Shown: piece by piece, positions 32,453 to 41,179 of the stretch
Layout: every line of letters starts with the position of its first letter
Numbering within the stretch: position 1 is the stretch's first letter
Assembly (NCBI GenBank): GCA_016782545.1
Contig: JADHYG010000001.1
Coordinates: 19,837-83,836, forward strand
DNA from: Candidatus Microgenomates bacterium
GTDB taxonomy: Bacteria > Patescibacteria > Microgenomatia > JADHYG01
Length of the DNA stretch: 64,000 nucleotides
Direction: 5' to 3'
Made by a program: the position numbers and the translations under genes
Notes under the pieces: generated by a model
Databases searched by the model: none
What the model saw: only the letters and a program-made list of their open reading frames with translations
What the model was told of the DNA's origin: nothing

Positions 32453-34162
32453 ATGAATCAAGCTTCTGCCCAACATTTAACTGATATTCTTATTAATGAC
32501 AAAGTCATTACTGATGAATTAGCCTCTCAAGTTAAATTTGAAGCCATTAATAAAGGGATTTCTGAAGAAGAAATTTTAATTCAGAAATATAAGATTTCTG
32601 CCAAAAAAATTCTTCAAGCCAAGGGAAAAATATTAGAAACGCCGTATGTTGATCTTTCTCAAAAAGGAATTTCCCCGGAAATCTTAAGTTTAATTCCCGA
32701 GCCAGTGGCTCGCCGCTACAGCCTTATTCCCTTTGAACTGGATTCAAAAAAAGATGTTTTAAAAGTGGCCATGGTTGATCCTCTAGATTTTCAGGTGATT
32801 GAGTTTTTAGAAAAAAAAGCCGGAAAAAAAATTGAGACTTTTCTTTCTTCTGAAGAGGAAATTAAAAAAACAATTGACGAACAATACGCCCGATCTTTGG
32901 GAAAAGATATCAGCGAGGTTTTAGAAGACACGGCTCATTCTGGAATTAAAACTATTGAGGCGGAAAAAATTAGCGAGATCATTAAAGAACCGCCGATTGC
33001 CAAAATTGTTTCTTATCTTTTAGAATATGCCGTTAAAAGTAGGGCTTCGGATGTACACATTGAGCCGCAGGAACAAAAAACAAGGGTTCGTTATCGAATT
33101 GACGGTATTCTTAGAGAAAAACTAGCTTTGCCTAGAAATGTTCATAGTGCAGTTGCCTCCAGAATCAAAATTCTTTCCGATATGAAAATTGATGAAAGAC
33201 GCATTCCTCAAGATGGAAGATTTAATTTTAAGCTTGGCAGTGATGAAGTTGATCTTCGAATTTCTACTCTTCCTACCATCTTTGGAGAAAAGATCGTCAT
33301 GAGGCTTCTTAAAAAAACCGGCGGCATCCCAACTTTGCTGGAGCTGGGTCTTAGGGGCTTGGCCTTAAAAAATCTGGATGAAGCTATCACCAGGCCTTAT
33401 GGAATAGTTTTGGTCACTGGACCAACAGGTTCTGGCAAGACCACGACTTTATATTCAGTGCTTTCTAAGCTTAATTCTGCTAAAGTCAATATTATTACTT
33501 TGGAGGACCCGGTTGAATATCAGATGATGGGCGTTAATCAGGTTCAGATTAATGCTAAAGCAGGATTGACATTTGCCACTGGTTTAAGAAGTTTTCTTCG
33601 TCAGGATCCTGACATTATTCTTGTGGGTGAGATTAGAGATGTTGAAACAACACAATTAGCCATTAATGCGGCTCTCACAGGCCATTCGGTTTTTTCTACT
33701 CTTCATACTAATGATTCTGCTGGAGCTTTGCCTCGTCTTTTAGATATGGGCGCCGAGCCTTTTTTGGTTGCTTCTTGTCTTCACTGTGTGGTGGGACAAA
33801 GAATTTGCCGCCGCATTTGTCCATCATGCAAAGAGTCTTTTCAGCCAACCGAGGAAACAATTTTGGATATTAAAGAAGTTTTGGGCAGTCTTTTTCCTAA
33901 AGACAAAAAAGAGATTAAATTATACAAGGGCAAAGGTTGTGAAGAATGTAATAAAACCGGCTATTCTGGTAGAACCGGTATTTTTGAAGTTCTTCCTATT
34001 TCAGAAAAAATTGAAAAATTAATTTTGGAAAAAAGCAGCAGCAGCAGCATTCAAAAAACAGCCGTTGCTGAAGGAATGATTGTGATGAAGCAGGACGGTT
34101 ATCTCAAGGTTATCGAAGGACTAACAACTATAGAAGAAGTATTAAGAGTAGCGGAGGATTAA
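32453..34162 (+). CDS. pilB: Type IV pilus assembly ATPase PilB
   Basis: A 569-aa GspE/PilB hexameric ATPase that drives pilus extension. The N-terminal GspE-N domain (SAKKILQAKGKILETPYVDL) is followed by the ATPase core with Walker A VTGPTGSGKTTTL, Asp box, Walker B DPDIILVGEIRD and His box (STLHTNDSAGALPRLLDMG). A four-Cys zinc site is present (CRRICPSCK and CEECNKTGYSGR). It starts the pilus operon and is followed by pilT after 4 bp. Confidence 0.96.
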   Translation: MNQASAQHLTDILINDKVITDELASQVKFEAINKGISEEEILIQKYKISAKKILQAKGKILETPYVDLSQKGISPEILSLIPEPVARRYSLIPFELDSKKDVLKVAMVDPLDFQVIEFLEKKAGKKIETFLSSEEEIKKTIDEQYARSLGKDISEVLEDTAHSGIKTIEAEKISEIIKEPPIAKIVSYLLEYAVKSRASDVHIEPQEQKTRVRYRIDGILREKLALPRNVHSAVASRIKILSDMKIDERRIPQDGRFNFKLGSDEVDLRISTLPTIFGEKIVMRLLKKTGGIPTLLELGLRGLALKNLDEAITRPYGIVLVTGPTGSGKTTTLYSVLSKLNSAKVNIITLEDPVEYQMMGVNQVQINAKAGLTFATGLRSFLRQDPDIILVGEIRDVETTQLAINAALTGHSVFSTLHTNDSAGALPRLLDMGAEPFLVASCLHCVVGQRICRRICPSCKESFQPTEETILDIKEVLGSLFPKDKKEIKLYKGKGCEECNKTGYSGRTGIFEVLPISEKIEKLILEKSSSSSIQKTAVAEGMIVMKQDGYLKVIEGLTTIEEVLRVAED

Positions 34163-34166
34163 AATT

Positions 34167-35222
34167 ATGAATGAAATTCAAGAACTTTTTAAAGAAACAG
34201 CTGATCAAAAGGCTTCTGATTTGCATTTAATGGTGGGAATGCCGCCGGCTTTGCGGGTTGACGGAGAATTAAAAAAACTTGACAAATTTTCTGTTTTGAC
34301 ACCGGAAAAAGCAGAACAAATGATTTTTAGTCTGTTGTCGGCAGAGCAAAAAGAAGTTTTTTTGGCTAACAAAGAACTTGATTTTTCTTATTCTTGGGAA
34401 AAATCAAGATTTAGAGTTAATATTTATCATCAAAAAGGAACGATGGCGGCTTCTTTTCGATTGATTCCTGAAAAAATTAGTAGTCTTCAGGAGCTTAATC
34501 TGCCGTCAATTTGTGAGCAGTTTACTTCCCTTCGTCAGGGATTAGTTTTAGTCACCGGACCATCAGGAATGGGAAAATCAACCACACTGGCCTCGATTAT
34601 TAATACCATTAATCAAGAAAGAAAGGTTCATATTGTTACTATTGAAGATCCGATTGAATATATTTATCCGTTTGAAAAATCGATTGTTTCCCAAAGAGAG
34701 ATTCATTTTGACACCTATTCATGGGAAGTGGCTTTAAGATCTGCGCTTCGGGAAGATCCAGATGTTGTTCTCATTGGCGAGATGAGAGATTATGAAACGA
34801 TTGCTTCGGCTTTAACGATTGCAGAAACAGGCCATTTGGTTTTTGCTACTCTTCATACTAATTCAGCCGCACAAACAATTGATCGGATTGTTGATGTTTT
34901 TCCTGCTCATCAGCAATCGCAGGTAAAACTACAGCTTTCTTTTACTTTGGAAGCAGTTTTATGTCAAAGACTTCTACCTCAAATTAACGGAGGAAGAATT
35001 CCTGCTTTTGAAATTTTAATCGGCACTTCGGCAGTAAAGAATACCATTCGCGAAGGAAAGACTCACCTTATTGACAACATTATTCAAACTTCTCAAGAGA
35101 TGGGGATGATGAGTTTAGAAATTTATCTGGCTGATCTAATTAAAAAAGGCAAAATTTCCTATGAAGTTGCTCAGGCTTTTGCGATCAGACCTCAGGAATT
35201 GGCTAGATTAACTAAAAAGTAA
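34167..35222 (+). CDS. pilT: Type IV pilus retraction ATPase PilT
   Basis: A 351-aa ATPase that depolymerises the pilus. Family signs are ASDLHLMVGMPPALRVDGEL at the start, Walker A VTGPSGMGKSTTL, REDPDVVLIGEMRD and the PilT-specific C-terminal AIRPQELARLTKK. Presence of PilT means that the pili can retract, allowing twitching or DNA uptake. It sits 4 bp from pilB and 5 bp from pilC in one operon. Confidence 0.96.
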   Translation: MNEIQELFKETADQKASDLHLMVGMPPALRVDGELKKLDKFSVLTPEKAEQMIFSLLSAEQKEVFLANKELDFSYSWEKSRFRVNIYHQKGTMAASFRLIPEKISSLQELNLPSICEQFTSLRQGLVLVTGPSGMGKSTTLASIINTINQERKVHIVTIEDPIEYIYPFEKSIVSQREIHFDTYSWEVALRSALREDPDVVLIGEMRDYETIASALTIAETGHLVFATLHTNSAAQTIDRIVDVFPAHQQSQVKLQLSFTLEAVLCQRLLPQINGGRIPAFEILIGTSAVKNTIREGKTHLIDNIIQTSQEMGMMSLEIYLADLIKKGKISYEVAQAFAIRPQELARLTKK

Positions 35223-35227
35223 TTAAA

Positions 35228-36436
35228 ATGGAAGTTTTTTCCTATAAAGCAAAAGATAAAAGTGGCGAAACGCAGATTGGTTCGGTTGAAGCCCCTAATG
35301 AAAAAAAGGCAGTTTCTCTTCTTAGAAAAAAAGACCTTTTAGTAACTTCTCTGGTTAAAAAAGAAAAAGGTTTTAATTTCAAAGATGTTTTTGCTAAGTT
35401 TAAAAAAGTTTCTTTTTCTGATATTGTTGCTTTTACTCGCCAGCTTTCAACCATGACCAGTGCTGGTCTTTCTTTACCTGATACTTTGGATATTTTAAAG
35501 TCCCAGTTTGATAATCCGGCTTTAGCTAAAATGATCAAAGACATTGGTAGCAGTATTGAATCAGGCATTTCTCTAAGCGAGGCTTTAAAAAAATACCCCC
35601 AGCATTTTTCGCCAATTTATATTTCTTTGGTGCAGGCAGGAGAAGCTTCAGGCAAGATCAATGATGTTTTAGAACGGGTTTCTGACAATCTTGAAAAAGA
35701 AAGGTCATTTAAGAGTAAATTAAAGGGAGCGATGATTTATCCGACGATTGTTGTTACTGGTATGGGCGCGGTGGTTTTTATTATGATGAGTTTTGTTATT
35801 CCTAAACTGACGGAAATGTATTCTGAATTTGACATTGATTTGCCTTTGCCGACGAAAATTTTAATTGGGGTTTCTTCTATTTTTTCTAAATTTTGGTGGT
35901 TGATTTTAATTTTTGTTTTTGCTGGTCTTTTTTTGTTTCGTTCTTGGAAAAAAACTGAATTTGGAAAAAGAGTCTGGGATTCTTTTATGTTGAAACTGCC
36001 GGTTTTTGGCAACATTAATAGAAAACTAACTCTGGTTGAGTTTTCACGGACATTGGGGATTTTAGCGGGCGCCGGCGTGCCTATTTTAGAGTCTTTGAAC
36101 ATTCTTTCTGCTTCTATTGGCAACGCCACTTATACCCAGGCAATTAAAAAAGTAGCTAAAGGGGTGGAAAGAGGGTTTTCTATTGGCGCCTTAGTGCTGG
36201 CTGATCCGATTTTTCCGCCTGTTTTTGGGCAGATGGTGGTTGTCGGCGAAGAAACAGGCAAATTAGATGAGACTTTAATGAAAATTTCTACCTATTTTGA
36301 GCAGGAGGGAGATCAAGCAGTCCAAGGCTTGACAACTGCTTTGGAACCAATTATTATGGTTATATTAGGTGTGGGCGTTGGTTTTATTGTGATGTCTATT
36401 ATTCTGCCGATTTATAATTTAACAGCGCAGTTCTAG
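35228..36436 (+). CDS. pilC: Type IV pilus inner-membrane platform PilC
   Basis: A 402-aa GspF/PilC protein that anchors the ATPases at the membrane. It has two copies of the GspF domain (FTRQLSTMTSAGLSLPDTLD at about residue 65 and FSRTLGILAGAGVPILESLN at about 265) and membrane helices near residues 170, 220 and 375. Full length. The operon then shows a 36-bp repeat-like spacer before an unrelated four-helix-bundle gene. Confidence 0.96.
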   Translation: MEVFSYKAKDKSGETQIGSVEAPNEKKAVSLLRKKDLLVTSLVKKEKGFNFKDVFAKFKKVSFSDIVAFTRQLSTMTSAGLSLPDTLDILKSQFDNPALAKMIKDIGSSIESGISLSEALKKYPQHFSPIYISLVQAGEASGKINDVLERVSDNLEKERSFKSKLKGAMIYPTIVVTGMGAVVFIMMSFVIPKLTEMYSEFDIDLPLPTKILIGVSSIFSKFWWLILIFVFAGLFLFRSWKKTEFGKRVWDSFMLKLPVFGNINRKLTLVEFSRTLGILAGAGVPILESLNILSASIGNATYTQAIKKVAKGVERGFSIGALVLADPIFPPVFGQMVVVGEETGKLDETLMKISTYFEQEGDQAVQGLTTALEPIIMVILGVGVGFIVMSIILPIYNLTAQF

Positions 36437-36472
36437 ACAAAAGAGACAAGGAGACAAGGCAACAAGGAGACA

Positions 36473-36871
36473 ATGGGAAGACAGAAAAGGAATCAAAAAA
36501 TACGGGAAGAAGAGAGAGGGTTTAGGAAGTTGAGAGTTTGGCAGGAAGCTCACGAGCTCGTTAAAATGGTTTATAGAGAAACAAAGAAATTCCCGAAACA
36601 AGAATTGTTTTGTTTAACTTCACAACTAAGAAGAGCGGCAATTTCGGTACCGGCAAATGTTGTTGAGGGATACGCTTATCGATCAGATAAAAAACTTTTA
36701 CAGCATTTACATATTGCTGATGGCTCATTAGCAGAAGTAGAGTATTATTTAATATTAGCTGAAGACTTAGGATTTGTTGGCAAAGAAGATTATTTAGAGT
36801 TAGAAGAACAACGTAGAAAAATTGGTGCTTATCTTACAAAATTTATTAAAGCAATAAAGCAACGAAGTTGA
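36473..36871 (+). CDS. Four-helix-bundle protein (23S rRNA intervening-sequence type)
   Basis: A 132-aa protein of the bvIVP/S23 family, whose members are often encoded within 23S rRNA intervening sequences and elsewhere as orphan genes. Recognition rests on FRKLRVWQEAHELVKMVYRE, LTSQLRRAAISVPANVVEGY and the closing LTKFIKAIK. The role is unknown. It interrupts the pilus operon between pilC and the first prepilin and is bounded by 8-bp tandem words (GGAGACAA before, TTGTTGC after), suggesting insertion as a unit. A good AAGGAGACA site precedes the ATG. Confidence 0.9.
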   Translation: MGRQKRNQKIREEERGFRKLRVWQEAHELVKMVYRETKKFPKQELFCLTSQLRRAAISVPANVVEGYAYRSDKKLLQHLHIADGSLAEVEYYLILAEDLGFVGKEDYLELEEQRRKIGAYLTKFIKAIKQRS

Positions 36872-36926
36872 ACATTGTTTCTTTGTTGCATGTTACTTTG
36901 TTGCTTTTTTGAGGGGAGGTGAAAAA

Positions 36927-37505
36927 ATGATGAAAAAAATAAAAAAAAGGTTTACCCTGAGCTTGGCGAAGGGTTTTACCATGATTGAAATGTTGATAGT
37001 CATTGCGGTTTTAGGTATTTTGGCAGCCGCTCTTTTAGCCACCATTGACCCATTTGAACAGATGAAAAAAGCCAGGGATACGACTTTAAGAAACTCGGTG
37101 ATAGATTATATGGATGCTTTGACCAGATATTATGGAGTAACAGGAGGGATGCCTTTTGGCGTAGGTGATTGTTCTCTTGGCATAACTGCACAGGATCTTA
37201 CAGCGGGTGCATCTCAAGCCTGTACAACTCTATTAGTAGAGGCAGGTGAACTTAAGACAGGTTTTCAAGCGGCTCTTGGCGATAAGACCAATGATATCTT
37301 TATGTCTTTAAAGACGGGAGGTGTTGGTGAGAGTGTTGTTCTTTGTTTTGAGCCAGATTCAAAATCAATTGCAAACGATCCTAATACGGTTTGCAGTAAT
37401 ATTGGTAGAGGGTGTACTACGACGACGTGTTTTTGGTGTACAGACGTGACTGATTGTGGAGCAGCACCAGCAGCTACTTCAACTCCACCACCACCAGCAT
37501 CATAG
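36927..37505 (+). CDS. Type IV prepilin, likely major pilin
   Basis: A 192-aa prepilin. A basic leader ends at the cleavage motif KGFTMIEMLIVIAVLGILAA, where cleavage after Gly leaves an N-terminal Phe and Glu at position 5. The C-terminal half is Cys-rich (TVCSNIGRGCTTTTCFWC) and ends in a Pro/Thr/Ala tail. The best ribosome-binding site of the locus (GAGGGGAGGTGAAAAA) precedes the ATG at 36927, hinting at high expression. PilD at 38619 would process it. Confidence 0.92.
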   Translation: MMKKIKKRFTLSLAKGFTMIEMLIVIAVLGILAAALLATIDPFEQMKKARDTTLRNSVIDYMDALTRYYGVTGGMPFGVGDCSLGITAQDLTAGASQACTTLLVEAGELKTGFQAALGDKTNDIFMSLKTGGVGESVVLCFEPDSKSIANDPNTVCSNIGRGCTTTTCFWCTDVTDCGAAPAATSTPPPPAS

Positions 37506-37625
37506 AATAATGAGATTGGAGATGGTTTTTTTGCTCCAACCTCAATGGTGGTGAGTTGTAAAGGATGTGATGTACTGAATCTGTGACTGGGTTTAAATGT
37601 CATCCCTGAACTAAATTTAGGAAAC

Positions 37626-37785
37626 GAGGTCGGACCTATGGAGAGGTCGAACCTCTCGAGAGGTTCGACCTCTAAGAATATAACGAGGTTGGACCTCGTA
37701 ACGGGTTGTAACAATCACCTATTCTTAATGATAAAGAACCGAGAATTTTGTTTGAGTTTTTTTCATAACGAGGTTGGACCTCGTT
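37626..37785. repeat. GAGGTCGAACCT-family palindromes downstream of pilin
   Basis: 37626-37672 carries GAGGTCGGACCT, then a hairpin GAGGTCGAACCTCTCGAGAG with its inverse. Single ACGAGGTTGGACCTCGT palindromes follow at 37684-37700 and 37768-37785. They directly precede the 3' end of the RAYT gene. Confidence 0.9.
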
Positions 37786-37803
37786 TTGGGCCATAACAAT
37801 TGT

Positions 37804-38484
37804 CTATTCCAGTGTTAAAGAACCAAGAGTTTTTTTCGAATCTCCTTTAAAATCTTCTACAAAGCTTTGGTAGGAAAGGATGTCTTGTAAACTGGTTTTT
37901 TGAGCAGTTTTAAAAAATCCTAGAATTTCCTCTGGATGAATCCAGCTTGTTTTTCTTAACCCTAAATATTCCTGATAGCTTGAATATGAGTATTTCCTCA
38001 CTGAGGTTGGACCTGTAGAGAGGTTGGACCTATCGATAGGTTGGACCTCTTTAGGATTCAAATGAATATAGCGAGTGAGATGTAAAAGTTGTGGCTCTGT
38101 TTCTATTAAAACTGCTTTATAATTTCCTTCAAAAAGAGGTCCCCTTCTTCTACACTTTTTATTAAAATAATGGACATAACTATTAGTCAAAGCTTTTATA
38201 AATACAGTCATTGCTTCTTTAGTTGATTGTTTAATCATTAAATGAAAATGATTTGGCATTAGACAATAAGCATTTAACTGAATTTTATCAAAAAGATTTG
38301 TACGAAAAATTGGTGTAATTTTATTGGGATCAAAGGGTGGTTTGGTTAAATAGCGCTTAAGAAAATGGAGAAAAACTTTATAATCTCCTTTTTCCATAAA
38401 AATATCTCGTTTCTCTACTCCTCGGTTATAAACATGATAAAAGCCGTTTTCAATATAAATTTTAACGACATTTTTTACTGGCAT
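37804..38484 (-). CDS. REP-associated tyrosine transposase (RAYT, TnpA_REP)
   Basis: A 226-aa Y1 transposase of the IS200-related RAYT group, single-copy genes that act on flanking REP palindromes. The start GFYHVYNRGVEKRDIF is typical; the HUH motif is PNHFHLMIKQ and the catalytic Tyr is in the helix ALTNSYVHYFNKK, with the usual RRGPLFEGNYKA next. It is bracketed by GAGGTYSRACCT palindromes on both sides, and a triple copy lies in frame inside the gene (38003-38049), replacing residues RSNLSTGPTS. It sits against the direction of the pilus locus. Confidence 0.93.
   Translation of the reverse strand: MPVKNVVKIYIENGFYHVYNRGVEKRDIFMEKGDYKVFLHFLKRYLTKPPFDPNKITPIFRTNLFDKIQLNAYCLMPNHFHLMIKQSTKEAMTVFIKALTNSYVHYFNKKCRRRGPLFEGNYKAVLIETEPQLLHLTRYIHLNPKEVQPIDRSNLSTGPTSVRKYSYSSYQEYLGLRKTSWIHPEEILGFFKTAQKTSLQDILSYQSFVEDFKGDSKKTLGSLTLE
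38003..38049. repeat. GAGGTTGGACCT repeat inserted within the RAYT coding sequence
   Basis: Three tandem or inverted GAGGTTGGACCT words lie in frame near the 3' third of the transposase gene. Translation gives SNLSTGPTS-like residues, the same peptide as in rpsP and pheT. Confidence 0.88.
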
Positions 38485-38503
38485 TGACTTTTATAATACT
38501 TAA

Positions 38504-38569
38504 TGAGGTTGGACCTGTCAAGAGGTCCAACCCATGAGGAGGTCCAACCTCTCTAGAGGTTGGACCTCG
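38504..38569. repeat. GAGGTTGGACCT palindromes upstream of RAYT
   Basis: Four copies in alternating orientation (GAGGTTGGACCT, GAGGTCCAACC, GAGGTCCAACCTCT, AGAGGTTGGACCTC) lie 20-85 bp before the transposase start and just before the pilD promoter region. Confidence 0.9.
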
Positions 38570-38618
38570 TTAGACTCGTTAGAAAAGTGGATGTTCTATA
38601 TGTTATACTGAAAATAAG

Positions 38619-39491
38619 ATGTCAATTGTGATGATTTTTTTCCTTTTTAATTTTGGACTTTGTGTTGGTAGTTTTTTAAATGTTCTTATCTATCGCCTGC
38701 CCAATGAATTATCGCCTTTAAAAGGCCGGTCTTTTTGTCCTCAGTGCAAGCATCAATTAGCTTGGAAAGACAATCTTCCCCTTCTTTCTTTTTTTTGGCT
38801 TCGAGCCAAATGCCGCTACTGTCACTCCCCTATCTCATGGCAATATCCAGTGGTGGAAATGACAACCGGAATACTATTTTTATTGATTGGCTTAGGTTTT
38901 TTTAGGGAATTAGGGAGATTAGAGATGTTGAGAGGGTCATTGATTGGTTTAGGCTATTTATTGTTTATTATTTCTTCTTTAATTGTTATTTTTTTTGCTG
39001 ATTTAAAATATCAGATTATTCCAGATAAAATCGTGTATCCAGCGATGATAATCGCTGGAATTTTCAATTCTTCCGCCAAAGGCGGACCTCGCTTCGCGGG
39101 GCAATTTCTAATTTCTAATCAATTCTCCCGCCTGTCATCGCTTGGCAGCGAAGCAATTGGCGGGCAGGCAATTTTCAATTATCTTTTGGCGGGGTTAGGA
39201 GCAGGGGGATTTTTTCTGACTTTGTTTTTGTTGACTCGCGGCAAGGGCATGGGCTTTGGTGATGTTAAACTAGCTTTTTTAATGGGCCTTATTTTGGGTT
39301 TTCCCAAAATTATGGTTGCTTTATATCTATCTTTCTTGACAGGAGCCTTAGTGGGTGTCATACTGATTTTGTTAAAGAAAAAAAGATTTGGCCAGCATAT
39401 TCCGTTTGGACCATTTTTGGTGGGAGGGACATTTGTAAGCATGTTTTATGGAAATCAAATCTTGGAATGGTTTTTAAAGATATTAAATTAA
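38619..39491 (+). CDS. pilD: Prepilin peptidase PilD with in-frame palindrome insert
   Basis: A 290-aa A24 membrane protease and methylase that cleaves the prepilins of this locus. The cytoplasmic zinc loop has CPQC and CRYC, and the two catalytic Asp are in FFADLKYQIIPD and GFGDVKLAF. About 40 residues between helices (from FNSSAKGGPRFAG to GGQAIFNYL) are encoded by a repeat cluster at 39065-39175 and are absent from typical PilD. A TATACT ten bases before the ATG suggests a separate, leaderless promoter. The stop overlaps the next pilin start (TAATG). Confidence 0.95.
   Translation: MSIVMIFFLFNFGLCVGSFLNVLIYRLPNELSPLKGRSFCPQCKHQLAWKDNLPLLSFFWLRAKCRYCHSPISWQYPVVEMTTGILFLLIGLGFFRELGRLEMLRGSLIGLGYLLFIISSLIVIFFADLKYQIIPDKIVYPAMIIAGIFNSSAKGGPRFAGQFLISNQFSRLSSLGSEAIGGQAIFNYLLAGLGAGGFFLTLFLLTRGKGMGFGDVKLAFLMGLILGFPKIMVALYLSFLTGALVGVILILLKKKRFGQHIPFGPFLVGGTFVSMFYGNQILEWFLKILN
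39065..39175. repeat. CCGCC-type palindromes translated within pilD
   Basis: TTCCGCCAAAGGCGGA (39073), CCTCGCTTCGCGGGG, the word AATTTCTAATTTCTAATC, and CCCGCCTGTCATCGC with its inverse GGCGGGCAGG (39128-39170) lie in frame. They match intergenic repeats at 4123-4165. Confidence 0.82.
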
Positions 39492-40105
39492 TGAAAAATT
39501 GGGGTTTTACTCTGGTTGAGATTTTGATTGCGGTAGCGATTATTGGGCTTTTGGCGGCAGGGGCTTTAACCTCAGGTGCTTATAGAGCACAAATTTATAA
39601 GGCGCGGGACGGTAAGAGGAGATCAGATCTTAAAAAAATGCAGAATATTCTTGAAGATTATTACAATGATAATAATCAGTATCCAGAGGCAAGCGCGATT
39701 ACTTGCGGAGCAAGCCTATCTCCTTATCTGGGCATGATTCCTTGTGAGCCTCAAAAAGAAGAAAGCTATCTTTATTTATTCTGTAACGATGGTCAGGCTT
39801 ATTTAATGTTTACTAATCTTGATTATGAAGGTGATCCTGCGATTGCCTCAGGAGATTGTGCTGGTGGATGTGAAGTTGGTTCTTTGGGTACTTATAATTT
39901 TGGTGTTTCCAGTTCTGATATTGCCTTGACGGATGTTTCAAATTGCGATGTACCTTCAGTACCATTTTCGGAGTGCGAGCCATCAGAATGCGCAAGTGTG
40001 CCACCAGAGTATTGTGACACTTCTCAACCTGTCTGTTGTCCCGGATCTGGTTATACGATTACGTGTAACGACGGAGAGATTTTATGTTGTCCAATAGAAG
40101 AGTAA
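39491..40105 (+). CDS. Type IV prepilin-like protein with Cys-rich C-terminus
   Basis: A 204-aa pseudopilin. Its leader is very short, MKNWG, then FTLVEILIAVAIIGLLAAG, and the shared ARDGKRRSDLKKMQNILEDYY segment of these pilins. The last 50 residues contain eleven Cys (for example CEPSECASVPPEYC, PVCCPG), unusual for a pilin and able to form a knotted disulfide tip. The ATG at 39491 overlaps the pilD stop. It is the first of a run of prepilins. Confidence 0.9.
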   Translation: MKNWGFTLVEILIAVAIIGLLAAGALTSGAYRAQIYKARDGKRRSDLKKMQNILEDYYNDNNQYPEASAITCGASLSPYLGMIPCEPQKEESYLYLFCNDGQAYLMFTNLDYEGDPAIASGDCAGGCEVGSLGTYNFGVSSSDIALTDVSNCDVPSVPFSECEPSECASVPPEYCDTSQPVCCPGSGYTITCNDGEILCCPIEE

Positions 40106-40581
40106 ATCATTACGGTTTTACTTTAATGGAGCTTTTGATTGCCATTGCCATTTTAGGCATTTTAGCAGTCGTGGGAATGGGAAATTATTTCACTTCTTTA
40201 AAAAAAGGTCGGGATGCGAGAAGAAAGTCTGATTTAGAACAAGTGCAAAAAGCTTTGGAAATGTATTATAATGATCATGGTCAATATCCAATCGATTCAG
40301 AATTTGATCTAAATTTATCTTGGGGAGAAGAGTTTACTATTGGACCAACGACTTATATGACAAAATTGCCCGAGGACCCAAAAACTAGCAGTAATTATAA
40401 GTATTATTATGCAACTGATGCGGATGGGACATATTTTCAGCTTTATGCCTGTTTAGAAAATACAAATGATCCTAATCGAGAAACTGGTGGATATTCTGGA
40501 ACCGATTGTGACACCGGATGTACTGTGGAAACAGCCCCACTTTGTAATTATGGAATTTCCAGTCCAAATACAGAACCATGA
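40084..40581 (+). CDS. Type IV prepilin-like protein
   Basis: A 165-aa pilin with leader MLSNRRVNHYG, helix FTLMELLIAIAILGILAVVG, the conserved KKGRDARRKSDLEQVQKALE and a C-terminal domain with paired Cys (CDTGCTVE). The gene overlaps the previous pilin by 22 bp and the next by four (ATGA), so translation is coupled. Confidence 0.9.
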   Translation: MLSNRRVNHYGFTLMELLIAIAILGILAVVGMGNYFTSLKKGRDARRKSDLEQVQKALEMYYNDHGQYPIDSEFDLNLSWGEEFTIGPTTYMTKLPEDPKTSSNYKYYYATDADGTYFQLYACLENTNDPNRETGGYSGTDCDTGCTVETAPLCNYGISSPNTEP

Positions 40582-41111
40582 CGAAACACGAGAACACGAG
40601 AACACGAGAACACGAGAACAATAAAATAAAGAGCGGAAGCGGCTTTACTTTAATTGAATTGCTGGTAGCCATTAGTATTATTGGCATGCTGGCCGGTCTT
40701 TTACTGCCCAATTTTATGGGTGCCAGGCAGAGAGCCCGTGATACCCAAAGAAAGCAGGATTTAATGCAGATTAAAAAAGCTTTAAGACTTTATTATAATG
40801 ATTATCAAGCATATCCAACCAGCAATGTTAATAATGAAATTGTTGGCTGTGGGGCGGGTGGCGATGAAGTCTGTTCTTGGGGAAGTGAATTTTCAGACGG
40901 ATCCTCTACTGTTTACATGAAAGAGCTTCCGGTTGGGCCTTCCGGCTCAACTGATGAGCCAGAATATAGTTATAGTCGTGATGCCTTGAATAGTGATGAT
41001 TTTGAACTTCTGGTGCCTTTAGAAAACGAATCTGATCCTGATATGGAGACGTCTCAAGAGAATTGTGGAGTTGGCACGACAGCTCCTGAGTATGTGGTTT
41101 GTGCAGACTAA
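40578..41111 (+). CDS. Type IV prepilin-like protein with repeat-encoded leader
   Basis: A 177-aa pilin with helix FTLIELLVAISIIGMLAGLL after a Gly. The 22-residue leader (MTKHENTRTREHENNK) is written by the 8-bp tandem AACACGAG at 40582-40618, so slippage there would change leader length or frame. The conserved ARDTQRKQDLMQIKKALRLYY follows. The rest is acidic. Confidence 0.88.
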   Translation: MTKHENTRTREHENNKIKSGSGFTLIELLVAISIIGMLAGLLLPNFMGARQRARDTQRKQDLMQIKKALRLYYNDYQAYPTSNVNNEIVGCGAGGDEVCSWGSEFSDGSSTVYMKELPVGPSGSTDEPEYSYSRDALNSDDFELLVPLENESDPDMETSQENCGVGTTAPEYVVCAD

Positions 41112-41179
41112 CAAAAAGTGACAAAGAAACAAGGAAACAAAGGAACAATGAGATAATTAAAAAAAAGAAAGGAGAAAGA

